Source of the DNA: Rhodococcus opacus
Lineage (GTDB): Bacteria; Actinomycetota; Actinomycetes; Mycobacteriales; Mycobacteriaceae
Length of the DNA: 64,000 bases
Reading direction: 5' to 3'
Assembly: GCF_012396235.1 (NCBI RefSeq)
Contig: NZ_JAAXPA010000017.1
Coordinates: 1 to 64,000 of the forward strand
Part shown: piece after piece, positions 45,097 through 54,621 of the stretch
How the letters are laid out: each line of letters starts with the position of its first letter
Numbering within the stretch: position 1 is the stretch's first letter
The notes under the pieces: generated by a model
What the model was told of the DNA's origin: nothing
The model's input: the letters and a program-made list of their open reading frames with translations, nothing else
Database searches by the model: none
Made by a program: the position numbers and the translations under genes

Positions 45097-45552
45097 TCAG
45101 ATCGCCGAGCGGATAGGCGGCTTCCAACTGGTACTCCGAAGGGGCGGCGGTGTGGCATCAGCAGCCGGATCGGGCATCGAATCCTTCGCCGTGGATTCGT
45201 CGCCGTCACTCCAAACCAAGTCCTTCTTCTCGAGTTGGGCGAAGCTGCTTTTGCCGGTGCCAGGCCACACTTGCAGCCAGTAGTCCTCTGACGGTTCGCT
45301 GACATCCATATCCCAATTGGCGTCCCGTCCCCGTGCATGCGCGCGAAGCCGATACCGGGCGGGTAAAAGCTGCGGTGTCACCCGTAGTCCCTCAGCGAGC
45401 TCACCGGTGAGGGTCATGACGACGAGTTCCGTCGTCACCTCGAGGTCGGCCTCCTCGATGACTTCCCACTCCGGGAATGCCTCAGCGTGCGGCGCCGACT
45501 CCAGGACCTCGACCCCGACTCGTACCGGTCCGTAGGCGATACCGGTGTGCAC
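45097..45552 (-). CDS. Hypothetical protein
   Basis: 151 residues. The first 110 look like a compact beta-rich domain (VRVGVEVLESAPHAEAFPEW, LEVTTELVVMTLTGELAEGL, WDMDVSEPSEDYWLQVWPG). The C-terminal 35 residues are disordered. GTG start at 45552. The same frame is open and protein-like for 16 residues further up (RRGSLLEVGPGVATV), so the true start may be upstream, overlapping the MerR gene. Family unknown to me. Confidence 0.5.
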   Translation of the reverse strand: MHTGIAYGPVRVGVEVLESAPHAEAFPEWEVIEEADLEVTTELVVMTLTGELAEGLRVTPQLLPARYRLRAHARGRDANWDMDVSEPSEDYWLQVWPGTGKSSFAQLEKKDLVWSDGDESTAKDSMPDPAADATPPPLRSTSWKPPIRSAI

Positions 45553-45596
45553 CGTGGCGACTCCGGGGCCGACCTCGAGCAGACTTCCGCGCCGCT

Positions 45597-46037
45597 TCAG
45601 CCGGATGCGGGGCCGGGCTGATCCGACTTGGAGCGGTGGGTGTGCTGGAGTTCAGCGTTGATGCGTCGGGCCTCGGCGAGTTGGTCTTCGAGGATGATGA
45701 TGCGGCACGCGGAATCGAGTGCGGTGCCCTGGTCGATCAGTTCGCGGGCTCGGGCCGCGAGACGGAGCTGGTATCGGGAGTAGCGGCGGTGGCCGCCCTC
45801 TGAGCGTCCGGGGGTGAGCAGCTTCGCGGCGTCGAGGCTGCGCAGGAATGCCTGTGTCACGCCGAGGATCTCGGCGGCGTGACCCATGCTGTAGGCCGGG
45901 TAGTCCTCGTCGTCGAACTTCCCGGCCGGGTCACGGCCGGGCGAATCTTTCTGAATGGGGGTGACACCTTTCAACGGACAGGGCCCCCGGCGCCGTGAGG
46001 CACCGGGGGCCGGAGCGGGTTTCACTTCCTTGTTCAC
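45597..46037 (-). CDS. MerR-family transcriptional regulator
   Basis: 146 residues. The MerR helix-turn-helix begins YSMGHAAEILGVTQAFLRSL and continues with the EGGHRRYSRYQL wing. A C-terminal coiled coil (ILEDQLAEARRINAELQ) would dimerise it. The N-terminal 45 residues are disordered. The pattern YxxGxAAxILGV is like HspR/SoxR-type single-domain regulators in rhodococci. It precedes the hypothetical gene at 45097 on the same strand and may share its transcript. No metal-binding Cys is present. Confidence 0.8.
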   Translation of the reverse strand: MNKEVKPAPAPGASRRRGPCPLKGVTPIQKDSPGRDPAGKFDDEDYPAYSMGHAAEILGVTQAFLRSLDAAKLLTPGRSEGGHRRYSRYQLRLAARARELIDQGTALDSACRIIILEDQLAEARRINAELQHTHRSKSDQPGPASG

Positions 46038-46509
46038 TGCACTTCTTCCGGCTGTCGGGCCTTCGTGCTGCCCGGCCGCCGGCCGGACGTGCCGGGGCCT
46101 TACACACTCACGTCAATCCTTACCCGGCACATCCTGGTCTTGCGGTACTTCTCTGCGGGCAGTTCATTCTCTCCCGCACCTCGTGAACTCTTTCCTTGCG
46201 ACGAGAGGAACATTACACCAGCGACCCCTCAATGTCTACAGTCACCACTACAGAAATTCTGCCGCGGTTGACCAGGGATTTCACACCCGGCTGCCGACTT
46301 TTCTGTCCACGTCGGCGGCCGCTCGCTCGACGGACCGGCTCTCGTTGATCGATGACGGACGGCGAAGTCGGCAGTCGCAGTAGGCGTCGAGATGTCCGCT
46401 TCCTCAGATCAGTGTGGTCGTCCCGATCCGTCGTCTGGGTGGCAGGATCACTGGTATCGAGATCGGGAATTCGATATGAGTGCCCGGATCGACTTCAGGG
46501 AGTATCGGC
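46038..46509. other. Divergent intergenic region between MerR and cold-shock genes
   Basis: It holds the promoters of the two divergent genes. The part from 46190 to 46260 is locally AT-richer than its surroundings. No gene, RNA or clear operator was found. Confidence 0.4.
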
Positions 46510-46767
46510 ATGGCGCAGGGCATTGTGAAGTGGTTCAACAGCGAGAAGGGCTTCGGTTTCATCGCGCCCGACGACGGAACTCCGGACGTCCTCGTGCATT
46601 ACTCGGAAATCATGGGCAGCGGTTTCACGTCGCTCGATGAGAACCTGCGTGTGGAGTTCGAGGTGGGCCAGGGACAGAAGGGCCCGCAGGCCACGAATGT
46701 GCGGGCTGTCCAACTAGTCTGCGGGACCGCACCCGCCGGGTGCGGTCCTCATTCGATAGCCGGATGA
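46510..46767 (+). CDS. CspA-like cold-shock protein with C-terminal extension
   Basis: 85 residues. The domain reads [20 protein letters not shown] with canonical RNP1 KGFGFI and RNP2 VLVHYS. The start at 46510 is chosen over 46480 because homology begins exactly there and GGGAG lies upstream. The last 18 residues (after NVRAVQL) are an extension beyond the usual 67. About 70 percent of positions match the paralog at 42344. Confidence 0.88.
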   Translation: MAQGIVKWFNSEKGFGFIAPDDGTPDVLVHYSEIMGSGFTSLDENLRVEFEVGQGQKGPQATNVRAVQLVCGTAPAGCGPHSIAG

Positions 46768-46887
46768 GTACCGCCGACCGGTCAGCGATCCAGGACTGAA
46801 CCTCTGCGACTGAGGGTGTGTGTCCGCCCGGGTCAGCTGGAAGGTTCAGGCTCACACCTGCCCACCAGTGACGACGTCACGAATGCG

Positions 46888-47388
46888 TCAGTCCGGTGTG
46901 TGCTCGGTGGGCTCTGGCATGAGAAGTTGCGCGGACAGCAGCTCCAGTGCCTGTCGTGCGTAGCCACGCCACATCGAGGTGATCAGCGGCATGACAAGTG
47001 CCCCAAGGGCCCTCGAGTGCAGGGTCCATCGCCAGGTGATCATCGTCCCGGTCCCGTGCGGGACGAACTCCCAGGTTCCGTCGATGCTGTCGACCAGTGG
47101 CCGCATCGGGCCGGTAATGTTGCTGAGCCGGTAACTGAACGAGTGCGGCGCATCGACGTCCGTCAGCAGCTCGCGCATCGTTCCGCCGTCCGTGGTGACC
47201 ACTGTGCGCGACTGTCCGACCCGGCTCCAGATCCCGTCCTGTCCGCGGACCTGCTTGATGGGCGGCAGCAGGGCGTAGCGGCGGGAGAAGATCGCGGTCA
47301 GAGGAATCGGCAGCGTCACATCGAAGGCTTGCCGGCGCGCGATCGGGATCGCCCGCGACTGCTCGACTGTGATAGGCGTGGCCATCAC
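46888..47388 (-). CDS. SRPBCC-family (polyketide cyclase/START-like) protein
   Basis: 166 residues. A beta-helix-grip pattern is visible: ITVEQSRAIPIARRQAFDVT, then FSRRYALLPPIKQVRGQ, DAPHSFSYRLSNITGPM, TWEFVPHGTGTMITWRW, and a C-terminal helix. Ligand unknown. Monocistronic. Confidence 0.75.
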   Translation of the reverse strand: MMATPITVEQSRAIPIARRQAFDVTLPIPLTAIFSRRYALLPPIKQVRGQDGIWSRVGQSRTVVTTDGGTMRELLTDVDAPHSFSYRLSNITGPMRPLVDSIDGTWEFVPHGTGTMITWRWTLHSRALGALVMPLITSMWRGYARQALELLSAQLLMPEPTEHTPD

Positions 47389-47597
47389 GCGAGCCTAACG
47401 TAGGCGGCAGCGGCCAGTGATGGATCCTTGATCGGGGGCGACTACTGACCGAACGTGAATCGCAGGTTCGCGTTGATGAGTTCGTTCACTCGCTTGCGCA
47501 TGCGGACGATCGTCTCCCCGTCCGGGACCGGTTCATCGACGACCAATGTCCAGTACAGGGTGGTGCTGCCGTGTCGTGGGCCTATGTAGAAGCGGAT

Positions 47598-47771
47598 CCG
47601 TGCATCCGGTCGCCGCGAACGTTGCGGTACTACGACGAGATCGGCCTGCTGCGTCCGGCCGACGTGGGTGCCGATATCGCCGAACACCAAGGCGTGAGCG
47701 TCCAGACGGTCACGCCGCGGATCCACCGGGCGCGGTCTCAGCTCGTCAAGCTCCTCGCGCCTGTTTCCTGA
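47598..47771 (+). pseudogene. Chimeric relic: MerR helix joined to sigma-70 region 4
   Basis: The plus-strand frame reads SPRTLRYYDEIGLLRPA, a MerR-family signature. It runs straight into DIAEHQGVSVQTVTPRIHRA and SQLVKLLAP, a sigma-70 region 4-like helix-turn-helix. The two belong to different families, so a deletion joint is likely. On the opposite strand (47442-47575) another short relic ends in IVRMRKRVNELINANLRFTF. Confidence 0.4.
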
Positions 47772-47807
47772 CCGGGGGCACCCGCCAGGGCATCTCGCTG
47801 AGGGGAA

Positions 47808-48308
47808 TCATCGCGTCGCCGAGTTCAGGTCCTGCACGAGCCGGGGGTTGCGCCACTGCCCCACCATGGTCAACCACCGGCCCGCGGGATAGGACAGGCG
47901 GACGACGAAGTAGTTGACGTACTCCAGGACACCGAAGACCCATACGGCTACGGCTGCTATCGCCACGCTGACGTGATCGGGCCACCACACGAGCACTCCG
48001 ACGAGCCCGACCACAAGCAAGCCCGGATCGACGATCCGGAACACACGATTGGCGGCGGCGAGGGCGGCCGGCATCGGTGCCCGCTCGACCCAGCTACGTG
48101 CCGACAACCAATAGATGCCCGCCTGCACGAGGAGCACGAGCAGTGGGATCAACGCCGACCACAGGGCCGCGGAATCCTGCCTGATCTCCACTCGGGGCAT
48201 CACGGCGACGACGGAAACGGCGGCGAAGACCGCCGCCGCCGCCAGCTCGCCCGTGCCCAGACTCAAATACTTCCGCCGCAACGTCTCTCGCCGCTCATCG
48301 ATCATCAT
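47808..48308 (-). CDS. Four-helix membrane protein of unknown function
   Basis: 166 residues with four hydrophobic segments (ELAAAAVFAAVSVVAVM; ALWSALIPLLVLLVQAGIYW; the segment LLVVGLVGVLVWW; VAIAAVAVWVFGVLEYVNYF). A short cytoplasmic basic start precedes them and YFVVRLSYPA follows. Intact frame. No known family. Confidence 0.6.
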   Translation of the reverse strand: MMIDERRETLRRKYLSLGTGELAAAAVFAAVSVVAVMPRVEIRQDSAALWSALIPLLVLLVQAGIYWLSARSWVERAPMPAALAAANRVFRIVDPGLLVVGLVGVLVWWPDHVSVAIAAVAVWVFGVLEYVNYFVVRLSYPAGRWLTMVGQWRNPRLVQDLNSATR

Positions 48309-48317
48309 GTCACCCCC

Positions 48318-48554
48318 TCAAACGCAACGCACCGGGCGTCTGTTCCTGGGTACCAGTCCCCATCGAACTGTCCGGATCTGTCGACTGGCTTCGGCGTCCG
48401 GCTGATCCCGCGGTGCTCGTTCGAGGACGACCCGGTCCTCTTGCGTGGGTGCGACGCTGTAGGACGGTTTCAGCTCCTCGCCGACGACCTCGGCGACCTC
48501 GAAGATGGAGCGAGTTTCTTTGTGGGTGGTGGTGCTGGCATACCGTCCGCACAC
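48318..48554 (-). pseudogene. N-terminal remnant of an SOS-response-associated peptidase (SRAP/HMCES)
   Basis: From a GTG at 48554 the frame reads (M)CGRYASTTTHKE, FEVAEVVGEELKPSYSVAPT, and TVRWGLVP. These are the SRAP catalytic Cys2, the Asn/Ser-x-Ala-Pro-Thr motif and the RWGL motif. SRAP proteins crosslink to abasic sites in single-stranded DNA. The frame then ends after seven unrelated residues, so about two thirds of the protein, including the active-site His, is missing. Confidence 0.7.
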
Positions 48555-48697
48555 GTTCGTCCTCCCTGATCGGTCCTCTTGATCCCGATCTAACACGCCG
48601 GGACTGACGATTTCACCGGGCCCTGCGGAATAGTGCGGAAATGCGACGTCAGGATCCGGTGGCCGTCGAGGACTCGCTGGTAGTAGGTGCCGACGAC

Positions 48698-48945
48698 TGC
48701 GCCCCCGTACTCTCCGCCGATCGCGAGACCCTGCAGCAGCCGCAATGTCACCAGCAGTATCGGCGCCAGAATCCCGATGTGGTCATAGGTGGGCATCAGT
48801 CCGAGCGTCGTGGTGGCGCCGCCCATGATGAGCAACGTCGTCATGAACGTCTTCTTACGGCCGACGCGGTCCCCCATTCTGCCGAACACCATGGCGCCGA
48901 TGGGGCGTACGACGAAACCCGTGCCGAAGGACGCCGTGTGGGCGA
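48698..48945 (-). pseudogene. MHS-family MFS transporter fragment
   Basis: The frame reads TGFVVRPIGAMVFGRMGDRV, GRKKTFMTTLLIMGGATTTL and RLLQGLAIGGEYGGA. These are helices 2-4 of metabolite:H+ symporters (ShiA/KgtP group), including the RxGRK loop and the GGEYGGA motif. It is cut on both sides, and the sequence after GGEYGGA is unrelated. Confidence 0.65.
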
Positions 48946-48990
48946 TCCTTGATCACCGGGCCGGGATGGTCGGTCTGCGTGACCCCTTCC

Positions 48991-49425
48991 TCACGGAACA
49001 TTCCAGGTACCCGCGCCGGGCAGTGCGGTGAGGACACCTGGACGGTCGGACCAGCCGTTGACGGTCAGGACGGCGACCACCGTTCCCGACCCCGTAAGCA
49101 CGGGACCCGTGGACCGCGACGGGACCACGGCGCCGGCGGCCCCAGTCGTCAGATTGCGCCAATGCACTGTGCAGACGCAATATTCGACAAATCCGGTCAT
49201 ACCCGGAGCCTCGGGATCTGTGCGCACCATCACCTGCGAATAGACGGGACTGAGAAAACCGGTAGGCAAATTGGTGATTCCGATGACCGGCACCGGCAGG
49301 ACGGTATCCGTGGGCGCCGCGGTCGCGACGGGTGCGACACCCAGGAAGAGAGCACCCAGTCCGACCAGAACAGAAGCAGCCGAAGTTCCCCGTCCAGGTA
49401 GGACGTTCGAGGTACGTCGTCGCAT
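48991..49425 (-). CDS. Small secreted protein
   Basis: 144 residues. The N-terminus is a clear Sec signal peptide: basic start, hydrophobic VLVGLGALFLGVAPV and ATA-AP cleavage site near residue 37. The mature part has two Cys (EYCVCTVHW) and repeated valine-rich strands. No family that I recognise. Intact frame. Confidence 0.65.
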   Translation of the reverse strand: MRRRTSNVLPGRGTSAASVLVGLGALFLGVAPVATAAPTDTVLPVPVIGITNLPTGFLSPVYSQVMVRTDPEAPGMTGFVEYCVCTVHWRNLTTGAAGAVVPSRSTGPVLTGSGTVVAVLTVNGWSDRPGVLTALPGAGTWNVP

Positions 49426-49650
49426 CGGATCTACCTCCCGTGGGGACCCATCCGGTTCGCTCGGACACGACTGGGGCGTGCCGCGGGGTCACCGATGCCG
49501 TCGCCGGGCCGTCGTCATTCGTTACAGCATGCAGCGGGAGCAGAAGGGCCATTTGTCTGCTGCTTCGGGTAGGACTCGATGCTCTGGGCCCGGAAGGACT
49601 TGCCGTTGCAAGTCGAAGTTGCCGTCCTTGGCGCACGGCGCGGTAACGCC

Positions 49651-50391
49651 TCACGCCACATGTGCGTCGCGCAGGTTCGCGGCCTCCTCCAGGAGGTCGG
49701 GGTCGGCGGTCCGTTCGCGGACCACGCCGATTTCGGCGAGGATCGCTGCCCGGACCTGTTCGAGCGTGACGGCCGGGTTCAGGTCCGTCAGGGACGCCGC
49801 GGTGCCGGGGTCGAACTCCAACTCGAGGGCTGCATTGACATCGGTGAGAACCGCCCGCAGGGGGTCGGAATCGGAGACCACCAGTTCGAAGCCGAAGAGC
49901 CACGCCCCGGCGACTATTCGCTGCGCGGTCCCTGCCAGCTTGACGCGGCCTGCGCCGTTCACCGTCCAATCACCGGGGCAATACTCACCGGGCACCGGTC
50001 CGATGCGAGCGTCGAGACCCAGCTTCCTCAGCACGCCGACGAGCCGCGGGGTGATGCGCTGGAAGCGGGGGCGCGCCCCGACCATGCCCTCGGTGTCCCG
50101 GGAGAACATCTCCACGACGAGGGTCTGCTCGTGGTAGGCCGCCGCCCGACCGCCGGCTCCTCGGACGACGGGGGTGAATCCGTGTCGCCGCGCCGCCGCG
50201 GCGGCGGCCGGAAACTGCGGTCGGACAGCGTCCAGACGTCCGAACGACAGCGTCCGCGCGGGACTGTAGATGCGGATCAGTGCAGGGGCATTCGGCTCTC
50301 GCGCGGTGCGACGCAGAAGTGCCGTGGCGAGCGCCGCGTCCAAGACGGGATCGTCCGGAAAGTGCGTGGTCAGCAACTGCTCGATCGTCAT
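49651..50391 (-). CDS. Lipoate-protein ligase-family protein (BPL/LplA/LipB fold)
   Basis: 246 residues. Motifs include the substrate loop VRGAGGRAAAYHEQTLVVEM (equivalent to RRxxGGGxVxHD), then GAGRVKLAGTAQRIVAGAWL with the catalytic Lys. It probably attaches lipoate or octanoate to a carrier domain, or acts as amidotransferase. The start at 50391 has a GGGAAGAG upstream. An in-frame ATG 13 residues earlier is possible. Stand-alone gene, next to a cupin gene on the other strand. Confidence 0.75.
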   Translation of the reverse strand: MTIEQLLTTHFPDDPVLDAALATALLRRTAREPNAPALIRIYSPARTLSFGRLDAVRPQFPAAAAAARRHGFTPVVRGAGGRAAAYHEQTLVVEMFSRDTEGMVGARPRFQRITPRLVGVLRKLGLDARIGPVPGEYCPGDWTVNGAGRVKLAGTAQRIVAGAWLFGFELVVSDSDPLRAVLTDVNAALELEFDPGTAASLTDLNPAVTLEQVRAAILAEIGVVRERTADPDLLEEAANLRDAHVA

Positions 50392-50631
50392 ACTCTTCCC
50401 GTCGGTCCGCCCCGAATATCTCACGGCCACGACGTCATCGCCGCAACCTGCACGCCACTACAGTGTCGCCGAGGGGGACGACAAGAGCACCCGGAGGCAG
50501 TCGACGCGTGATCGGGTTCGCGGATATCCCCGCGGCGGCTCTCACCGGAGCCCTACCCTGGACACGCCGAATTGCACTCCCTGGATGCCTGCACACAGTG
50601 TGCCGGGCCAGCGCGCCGAGAGGTCGTCACG

Positions 50632-51069
50632 ATGCTCCTCAGATCGAGTGTGGTCGTCTTGTCTTGTGCCGTCGCCGCGGTACTGTCCGCGTCCCCCGCC
50701 CAGGCCACGCCGTCGTCGGGAGTGACCGCGCAGGTGCTGTTCGAGACCACGGTTCCGGCGGTCGCGGGCAGTTCGGCGGGCACGGATCTCACGCTGCGGC
50801 GCATCGAGATCGCCCCCGGCGGCACGACGGGGTGGCACTTCCACGACGGTCCGGTGTACGCGTTCGTCGAATCCGGTGTGCTGTCCCGCACTCTGCAGGA
50901 CTGCACGAAAGCGGTAACGACAGCCGGTCAGGCGATCACCGAGGACCACGGAAGCGATCACGTGCACGAGGGCTCGAATCTGGGCACCGAACCGCTGGTG
51001 TTGCTCGCGTTCTACACGGAACCGGAGGGCAAGCCGCTGTCCGAGGACGCGCCGGCGCCGGCCTGCTGA
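50632..51069 (+). CDS. Secreted cupin-domain protein
   Basis: 145 residues. The signal peptide is LLRSSVVVLSCAVAAVLSAS followed by AQA-TP. The cupin core carries IAPGGTTGWHFHDGPVYAFV (two His and the Glu) and a later HVHEGSNLG, so a metal site is plausible. The start at 50632 is chosen because the signal peptide begins there. Function unknown. Confidence 0.75.
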   Translation: MLLRSSVVVLSCAVAAVLSASPAQATPSSGVTAQVLFETTVPAVAGSSAGTDLTLRRIEIAPGGTTGWHFHDGPVYAFVESGVLSRTLQDCTKAVTTAGQAITEDHGSDHVHEGSNLGTEPLVLLAFYTEPEGKPLSEDAPAPAC

Positions 51070-51090
51070 CGGGTCACCGCACCCGCGTCC

Positions 51091-51834
51091 TCATCGTGTG
51101 ACCGAGGCGATCCACTCGACTGCTCCCGCGACGTCGTCCACCGTTGCCGTTGCCGACGGCAACGGTGGACGGCGAATCATCAGCACCGGCACGCCCAGTG
51201 TGCGGGCGGCGTCGAGTTTCGCGTCGGTCTGACCGCCGCCACTGTTCTTGGTGACCAGGACGTCGATACGGTGCTCACGCATCAGCGTGATCTCGTCGGC
51301 CACCGCGAACGGCCCGCGGGCGAGGAGCAGTGTCGACTGCGGCGGCGTCGCCACGTCGGGTGGATCGATCGCGCGGATCAGAAACCACAGTGCGTTCAGG
51401 CCGGCGAACGCGTCGACACCCTGCCTGCCGATGGTGAGAAAGACTCTCGTTCCCAGGTCTGGCAGCAGTGCCGCCGCGTCGACGAGGTCGGCGGCGCGGT
51501 GCCAGCGTTCGCCGGGACGTGCGGACCATTCCGGGCGCCGCAGCACGACGTGCGGTATCCCGCGACGGTGCGCGGCGTCGGCGGCGTTGCTCGTGATCTG
51601 CGCCGCGAACGGATGCGTCGCGTCCACGATCGCGTCGACGGGATGCGCGCGCAGCCACTCGTCGAGTCCGTCCGCTCCCCCGAATCCGCCGATCCGCACG
51701 TCGCCGACGGGCATGCGCGGATCGCGGACCCGGCCGGCGAGGGAGGACACGGTGTCGACCCCCGGAACGTCCGTGAGTGCGGCGGCGAGCGCTCGCGCCT
51801 CCCCGGTGCCGCCGAGGATCAGGATCCGTGCCAC
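51091..51834 (-). CDS. cobK: Precorrin-6A reductase
   Basis: 247 residues. The N-terminal ILILGGTGEARALAAALTDV is the NADPH-binding signature of CobK/CbiJ; ATHPFAAQIT and LVTKNSGGGQTDAKLDAAR are the conserved downstream blocks. It reduces precorrin-6A to dihydro-6A (6B) in cobalamin synthesis. It follows cobM after two bases and is the last gene of the cobL-cobM-cobK run, as in M. tuberculosis Rv2072c-Rv2070c. Confidence 0.93.
   Translation of the reverse strand: MARILILGGTGEARALAAALTDVPGVDTVSSLAGRVRDPRMPVGDVRIGGFGGADGLDEWLRAHPVDAIVDATHPFAAQITSNAADAAHRRGIPHVVLRRPEWSARPGERWHRAADLVDAAALLPDLGTRVFLTIGRQGVDAFAGLNALWFLIRAIDPPDVATPPQSTLLLARGPFAVADEITLMREHRIDVLVTKNSGGGQTDAKLDAARTLGVPVLMIRRPPLPSATATVDDVAGAVEWIASVTR
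51136..51170. other. Perfect 15-bp inverted repeat inside cobK
   Basis: GTCCACCGTTGCCGT (51136-51150) and ACGGCAACGGTGGAC (51156-51170) enclose a 5-base loop, 45 bases before the cobK stop codon. The cobK mRNA should form a very stable hairpin here. Codons remain in frame (residues PLPSATATVDDV). Confidence 0.7.
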
Positions 51835-51836
51835 GC

Positions 51837-52586
51837 TCAGTGGGTGGTGCGCTCGCGAGTGGCGGAATACAGGTAACTGTCCGGAAATCCTTCGGCAGCA
51901 AGCACTTTCCCGACGATTACCACGGCGGTCTTCGTGACGCCCGCGGCCTTCACCTGATCGGCGATCGTGGCCAGGGTGCCGCGGAGCACGATCTCGTCGG
52001 GACGCGACGCGAACGCGACTACGGCGGCGGGACAGTCGCGGCCGTAGTTCTCGGTGAGTTCCAGGGCGATCTGATCGATCCGGTGCGCACCCAGGTGCAC
52101 CACCATCGTGGCACCGCTGCGGCCGAGGGAACGCAGGTCCTCACCCTCCGGCATCGCGGTGGACAGCGTGGACACGCGGGTCAGCACGATCGACTGCGAG
52201 ACACCGGGAACGGTCAACTCCCGCCCCAGCGACGCCGCCGCGGCGGTGAACGCGGGAACCCCGGGCACCACGGTGTACGCGACGCCGGCAGCCTCGAGCC
52301 GGCGCACCTGTTCGGCGACGGCACTGAAGATCGACGGATCACCCGAATGCAGCCGGGCGACGTCCTGACCGGCCGCGTCCGCCTCGATCAGCAGGGCGAC
52401 GATCTCGTCGAGACTCAGTCGCGCCGTGTCGATCACCCGCGCACCCTCGGGGCATTCCGCCAGCAGTTCCTGCGGGACGAGGCTGCCCGCGTACAGGCAG
52501 ACGGGGCTCGCCGCGATAATCCGCTGCGCGCGGACCGTGACCAGGTCGGCCGCGCCGGGACCTGCCCCGATGAAGTTCACCGTCAT
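51837..52586 (-). CDS. cobM: Precorrin-4 C11-methyltransferase
   Basis: 249 residues of the uroporphyrinogen-methyltransferase (TP_methylase) fold: VNFIGAGPGAADLVTVRAQR at the start, LHSGDPSIFSAVAEQV for SAM binding, and GVPAFTAAAASLGRELTVPG. It transfers methyl from SAM to C11 of precorrin-4. The start overlaps the end of cobL by four bases. Confidence 0.93.
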   Translation of the reverse strand: MTVNFIGAGPGAADLVTVRAQRIIAASPVCLYAGSLVPQELLAECPEGARVIDTARLSLDEIVALLIEADAAGQDVARLHSGDPSIFSAVAEQVRRLEAAGVAYTVVPGVPAFTAAAASLGRELTVPGVSQSIVLTRVSTLSTAMPEGEDLRSLGRSGATMVVHLGAHRIDQIALELTENYGRDCPAAVVAFASRPDEIVLRGTLATIADQVKAAGVTKTAVVIVGKVLAAEGFPDSYLYSATRERTTH

Positions 52587-53818
52587 GTCGCATCACCTTC
52601 CGACTGCTTCGTCACCGACCACTGCGCCACCGGCAGTTGCGGCCGCCACGCGGTGAACCCGCCGAGCGGCTCACCGCGATACACCTGAAACTTGCGGAGC
52701 TGCCCTCCGCATTTCGAGAACCATTGCAGCAAAAGTGCTTCCGATTCCGCCGTCACCGCGTTGGCCACCATCCGGCCGCCGACTCGGAGCCGGGACCAGC
52801 ACTCCTCGAGCAGACCGTCCTGCGTGACGCCACCGCCGACGAAGATCGCGTTCGGGGTGGACAGTTCCGGCGGTACGTCCTCGAACGCTGCGGGTGCGTC
52901 ACCGAACACTGGGAGGGACGGCACCCCGAGCGCCGAAGCGTTCGACTCGATCTGGTCGGCACGTGCCGTGCTGCGCTCGAAAGTCACAGCCCGGCAGAGG
53001 GGGTGGGTGCGCATCCATTCGATCGCGACCGTGCCGGACCCGCCTCCCACGTCCCACAGCAGCTCCCCCGCCGCGGGGGCGAGAGCGCAGAGCGTCAGTG
53101 CGCGGATCTCGTGTTTGGTCATCTGCCCGTCGCCCGTGAACGCGACGTCGGGCAGTCCGGGCATCCGGGTCAGCCGGAGGGTGCCGGAGTCGGCCCGGCA
53201 GTCGATCGCGATCACGTTCAGCCGGGCCCCCGGATCATGCGACCAGGCCGACGCCGTTCCGTCGAGCCTCGACTCGTCGGGTCCGCCCAGTTCGCCGAGC
53301 ACGGTGAGCCGCGACAGCCCGAACCCGTGTTTCGTCAGGAGTTCGGCCGCGGCGGCGGGGGTGTGTTCGTCGCGGCTCAGCACGAGCAGTCGCGTGTGAT
53401 CGCCGAGTGCAGGCAGGAGCGTGTCCACCGGCCGGATCACGAGACTGACCACGGGCGTCTCGTGCGCCGCCCAGCCCAGCCGGGCGCAGGCCAGCGTGGC
53501 CGACGACGGGTGCGAGATCACCCGCACCCGCTCCGCGCCGAGCAGGTCGACGAGGGTGACGCCGATACCGTGGAACATCGGGTCTCCGCTGGCCAGGACG
53601 CACACCCGCCGACCGTGGTGCTGTTCGAACAAGCCCGGCAGCGCGGGGACGAGCGGCGACGGCCAGGCCACCCGCAGCGCCGGCGACTCGGGAATCAGGG
53701 CGAGTTGCCGGCCCGAACCCATCACGACGTCGGCGCCCTCGATCGCGCGTCGCGCGGACGGCGCCAGACCGTCCCACCCGTCGGAACCGATACCGACGAC
53801 GACGATCGGGTCGGTCAT
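52583..53818 (-). CDS. cobL: Precorrin-6Y C5,15-methyltransferase (decarboxylating)
   Basis: 411 residues with two parts. The CbiE-like methyltransferase half spans about 1-200 ([37 protein letters not shown]). The CbiT-like half spans about 210-400 ([17 protein letters not shown] as SAM loop). It methylates C5 and C15 and decarboxylates. The start at 53818 overlaps the stop of the upstream SDR by four bases. Confidence 0.93.
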   Translation of the reverse strand: MTDPIVVVGIGSDGWDGLAPSARRAIEGADVVMGSGRQLALIPESPALRVAWPSPLVPALPGLFEQHHGRRVCVLASGDPMFHGIGVTLVDLLGAERVRVISHPSSATLACARLGWAAHETPVVSLVIRPVDTLLPALGDHTRLLVLSRDEHTPAAAAELLTKHGFGLSRLTVLGELGGPDESRLDGTASAWSHDPGARLNVIAIDCRADSGTLRLTRMPGLPDVAFTGDGQMTKHEIRALTLCALAPAAGELLWDVGGGSGTVAIEWMRTHPLCRAVTFERSTARADQIESNASALGVPSLPVFGDAPAAFEDVPPELSTPNAIFVGGGVTQDGLLEECWSRLRVGGRMVANAVTAESEALLLQWFSKCGGQLRKFQVYRGEPLGGFTAWRPQLPVAQWSVTKQSEGDAT

Positions 53819-54591
53819 CGCGGCATCCGGCGCCAGACCGCCTGCGGCAGCAACCTCATGACGAAGAACACCGGGCGCAACCGTCCCGGCACCCACACTC
53901 GGCTCGCACCGCGGTGCAGACCCCGCACGACCGCGTCCGCGACCTGCGCCGGTGTGCTCGACATCGGCGCCGGCGACATCCCCTCGGTCATCCGGCCGAT
54001 CACGAAACCGGACCGCACGAGCAGGAGGGAGACACCGCTGCCGTGGAGGGCGTCGCCGAGACCGGAGGCGAACCCGTCCAGGCCCGCCTTCGCCGACCCG
54101 TACACGTAGTTGGCGCGGCGCACGCGCACGCCTGCGACGGACGAGAACACGACGATCCGTCCCGACCGCTGTTCCCGGAGCAGGGTCGCGAGATGCGTGA
54201 GCAGACCGACCTGCGCGACGTAGTCGGTGTGGACCACGGCAACGGCGTGCCGCGCGTCCCGCTCAGCGCGCGCCTGATCGCCGAGAATGCCGAACGCCAG
54301 CACCGCCACCGACAGCGGTCCGTGCGTGTCCACCGCGGACCGCAGCAGCTTCTCGTGGCTGTCGAGGTCGTCGGCGTCGAATTCCACGCAGTCCACCACG
54401 GACGCGCCCGCGTCCAGCAGCGCCTGCCGTTCGGCGGCGAGTTCGGTGCTGCGGCGGGCGGCGAGGACGATCGTGCGACCGGGTGCGAGCCGGGTGGCGA
54501 TCTCGAGGCCGATCTCGCTGCGACCACCGAGGAGGAGTACCACCCCGTCGTCGCCGGGCTTGCCGCTGTTCTTCTTCGATCCCAGGCTCAC
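53815..54591 (-). CDS. SDR-family oxidoreductase (Rv2073c/DprE2-like)
   Basis: 258 residues. The cofactor loop is [17 protein letters not shown], followed by [20 protein letters not shown] with Ser, Tyr and Lys. It is close to decaprenyl-phosphoryl-ribose epimerase subunit DprE2-like SDRs, and its place directly before cobL matches Rv2073c of M. tuberculosis. The GTG start at 54591 is chosen because family homology begins there. It is 30 bases from the divergent flavin gene. Confidence 0.8.
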   Translation of the reverse strand: MSLGSKKNSGKPGDDGVVLLLGGRSEIGLEIATRLAPGRTIVLAARRSTELAAERQALLDAGASVVDCVEFDADDLDSHEKLLRSAVDTHGPLSVAVLAFGILGDQARAERDARHAVAVVHTDYVAQVGLLTHLATLLREQRSGRIVVFSSVAGVRVRRANYVYGSAKAGLDGFASGLGDALHGSGVSLLLVRSGFVIGRMTEGMSPAPMSSTPAQVADAVVRGLHRGASRVWVPGRLRPVFFVMRLLPQAVWRRMPR

Positions 54592-54621
54592 CCGTCCAGT
54601 GTCCTGGATTACCGTCGGGGC

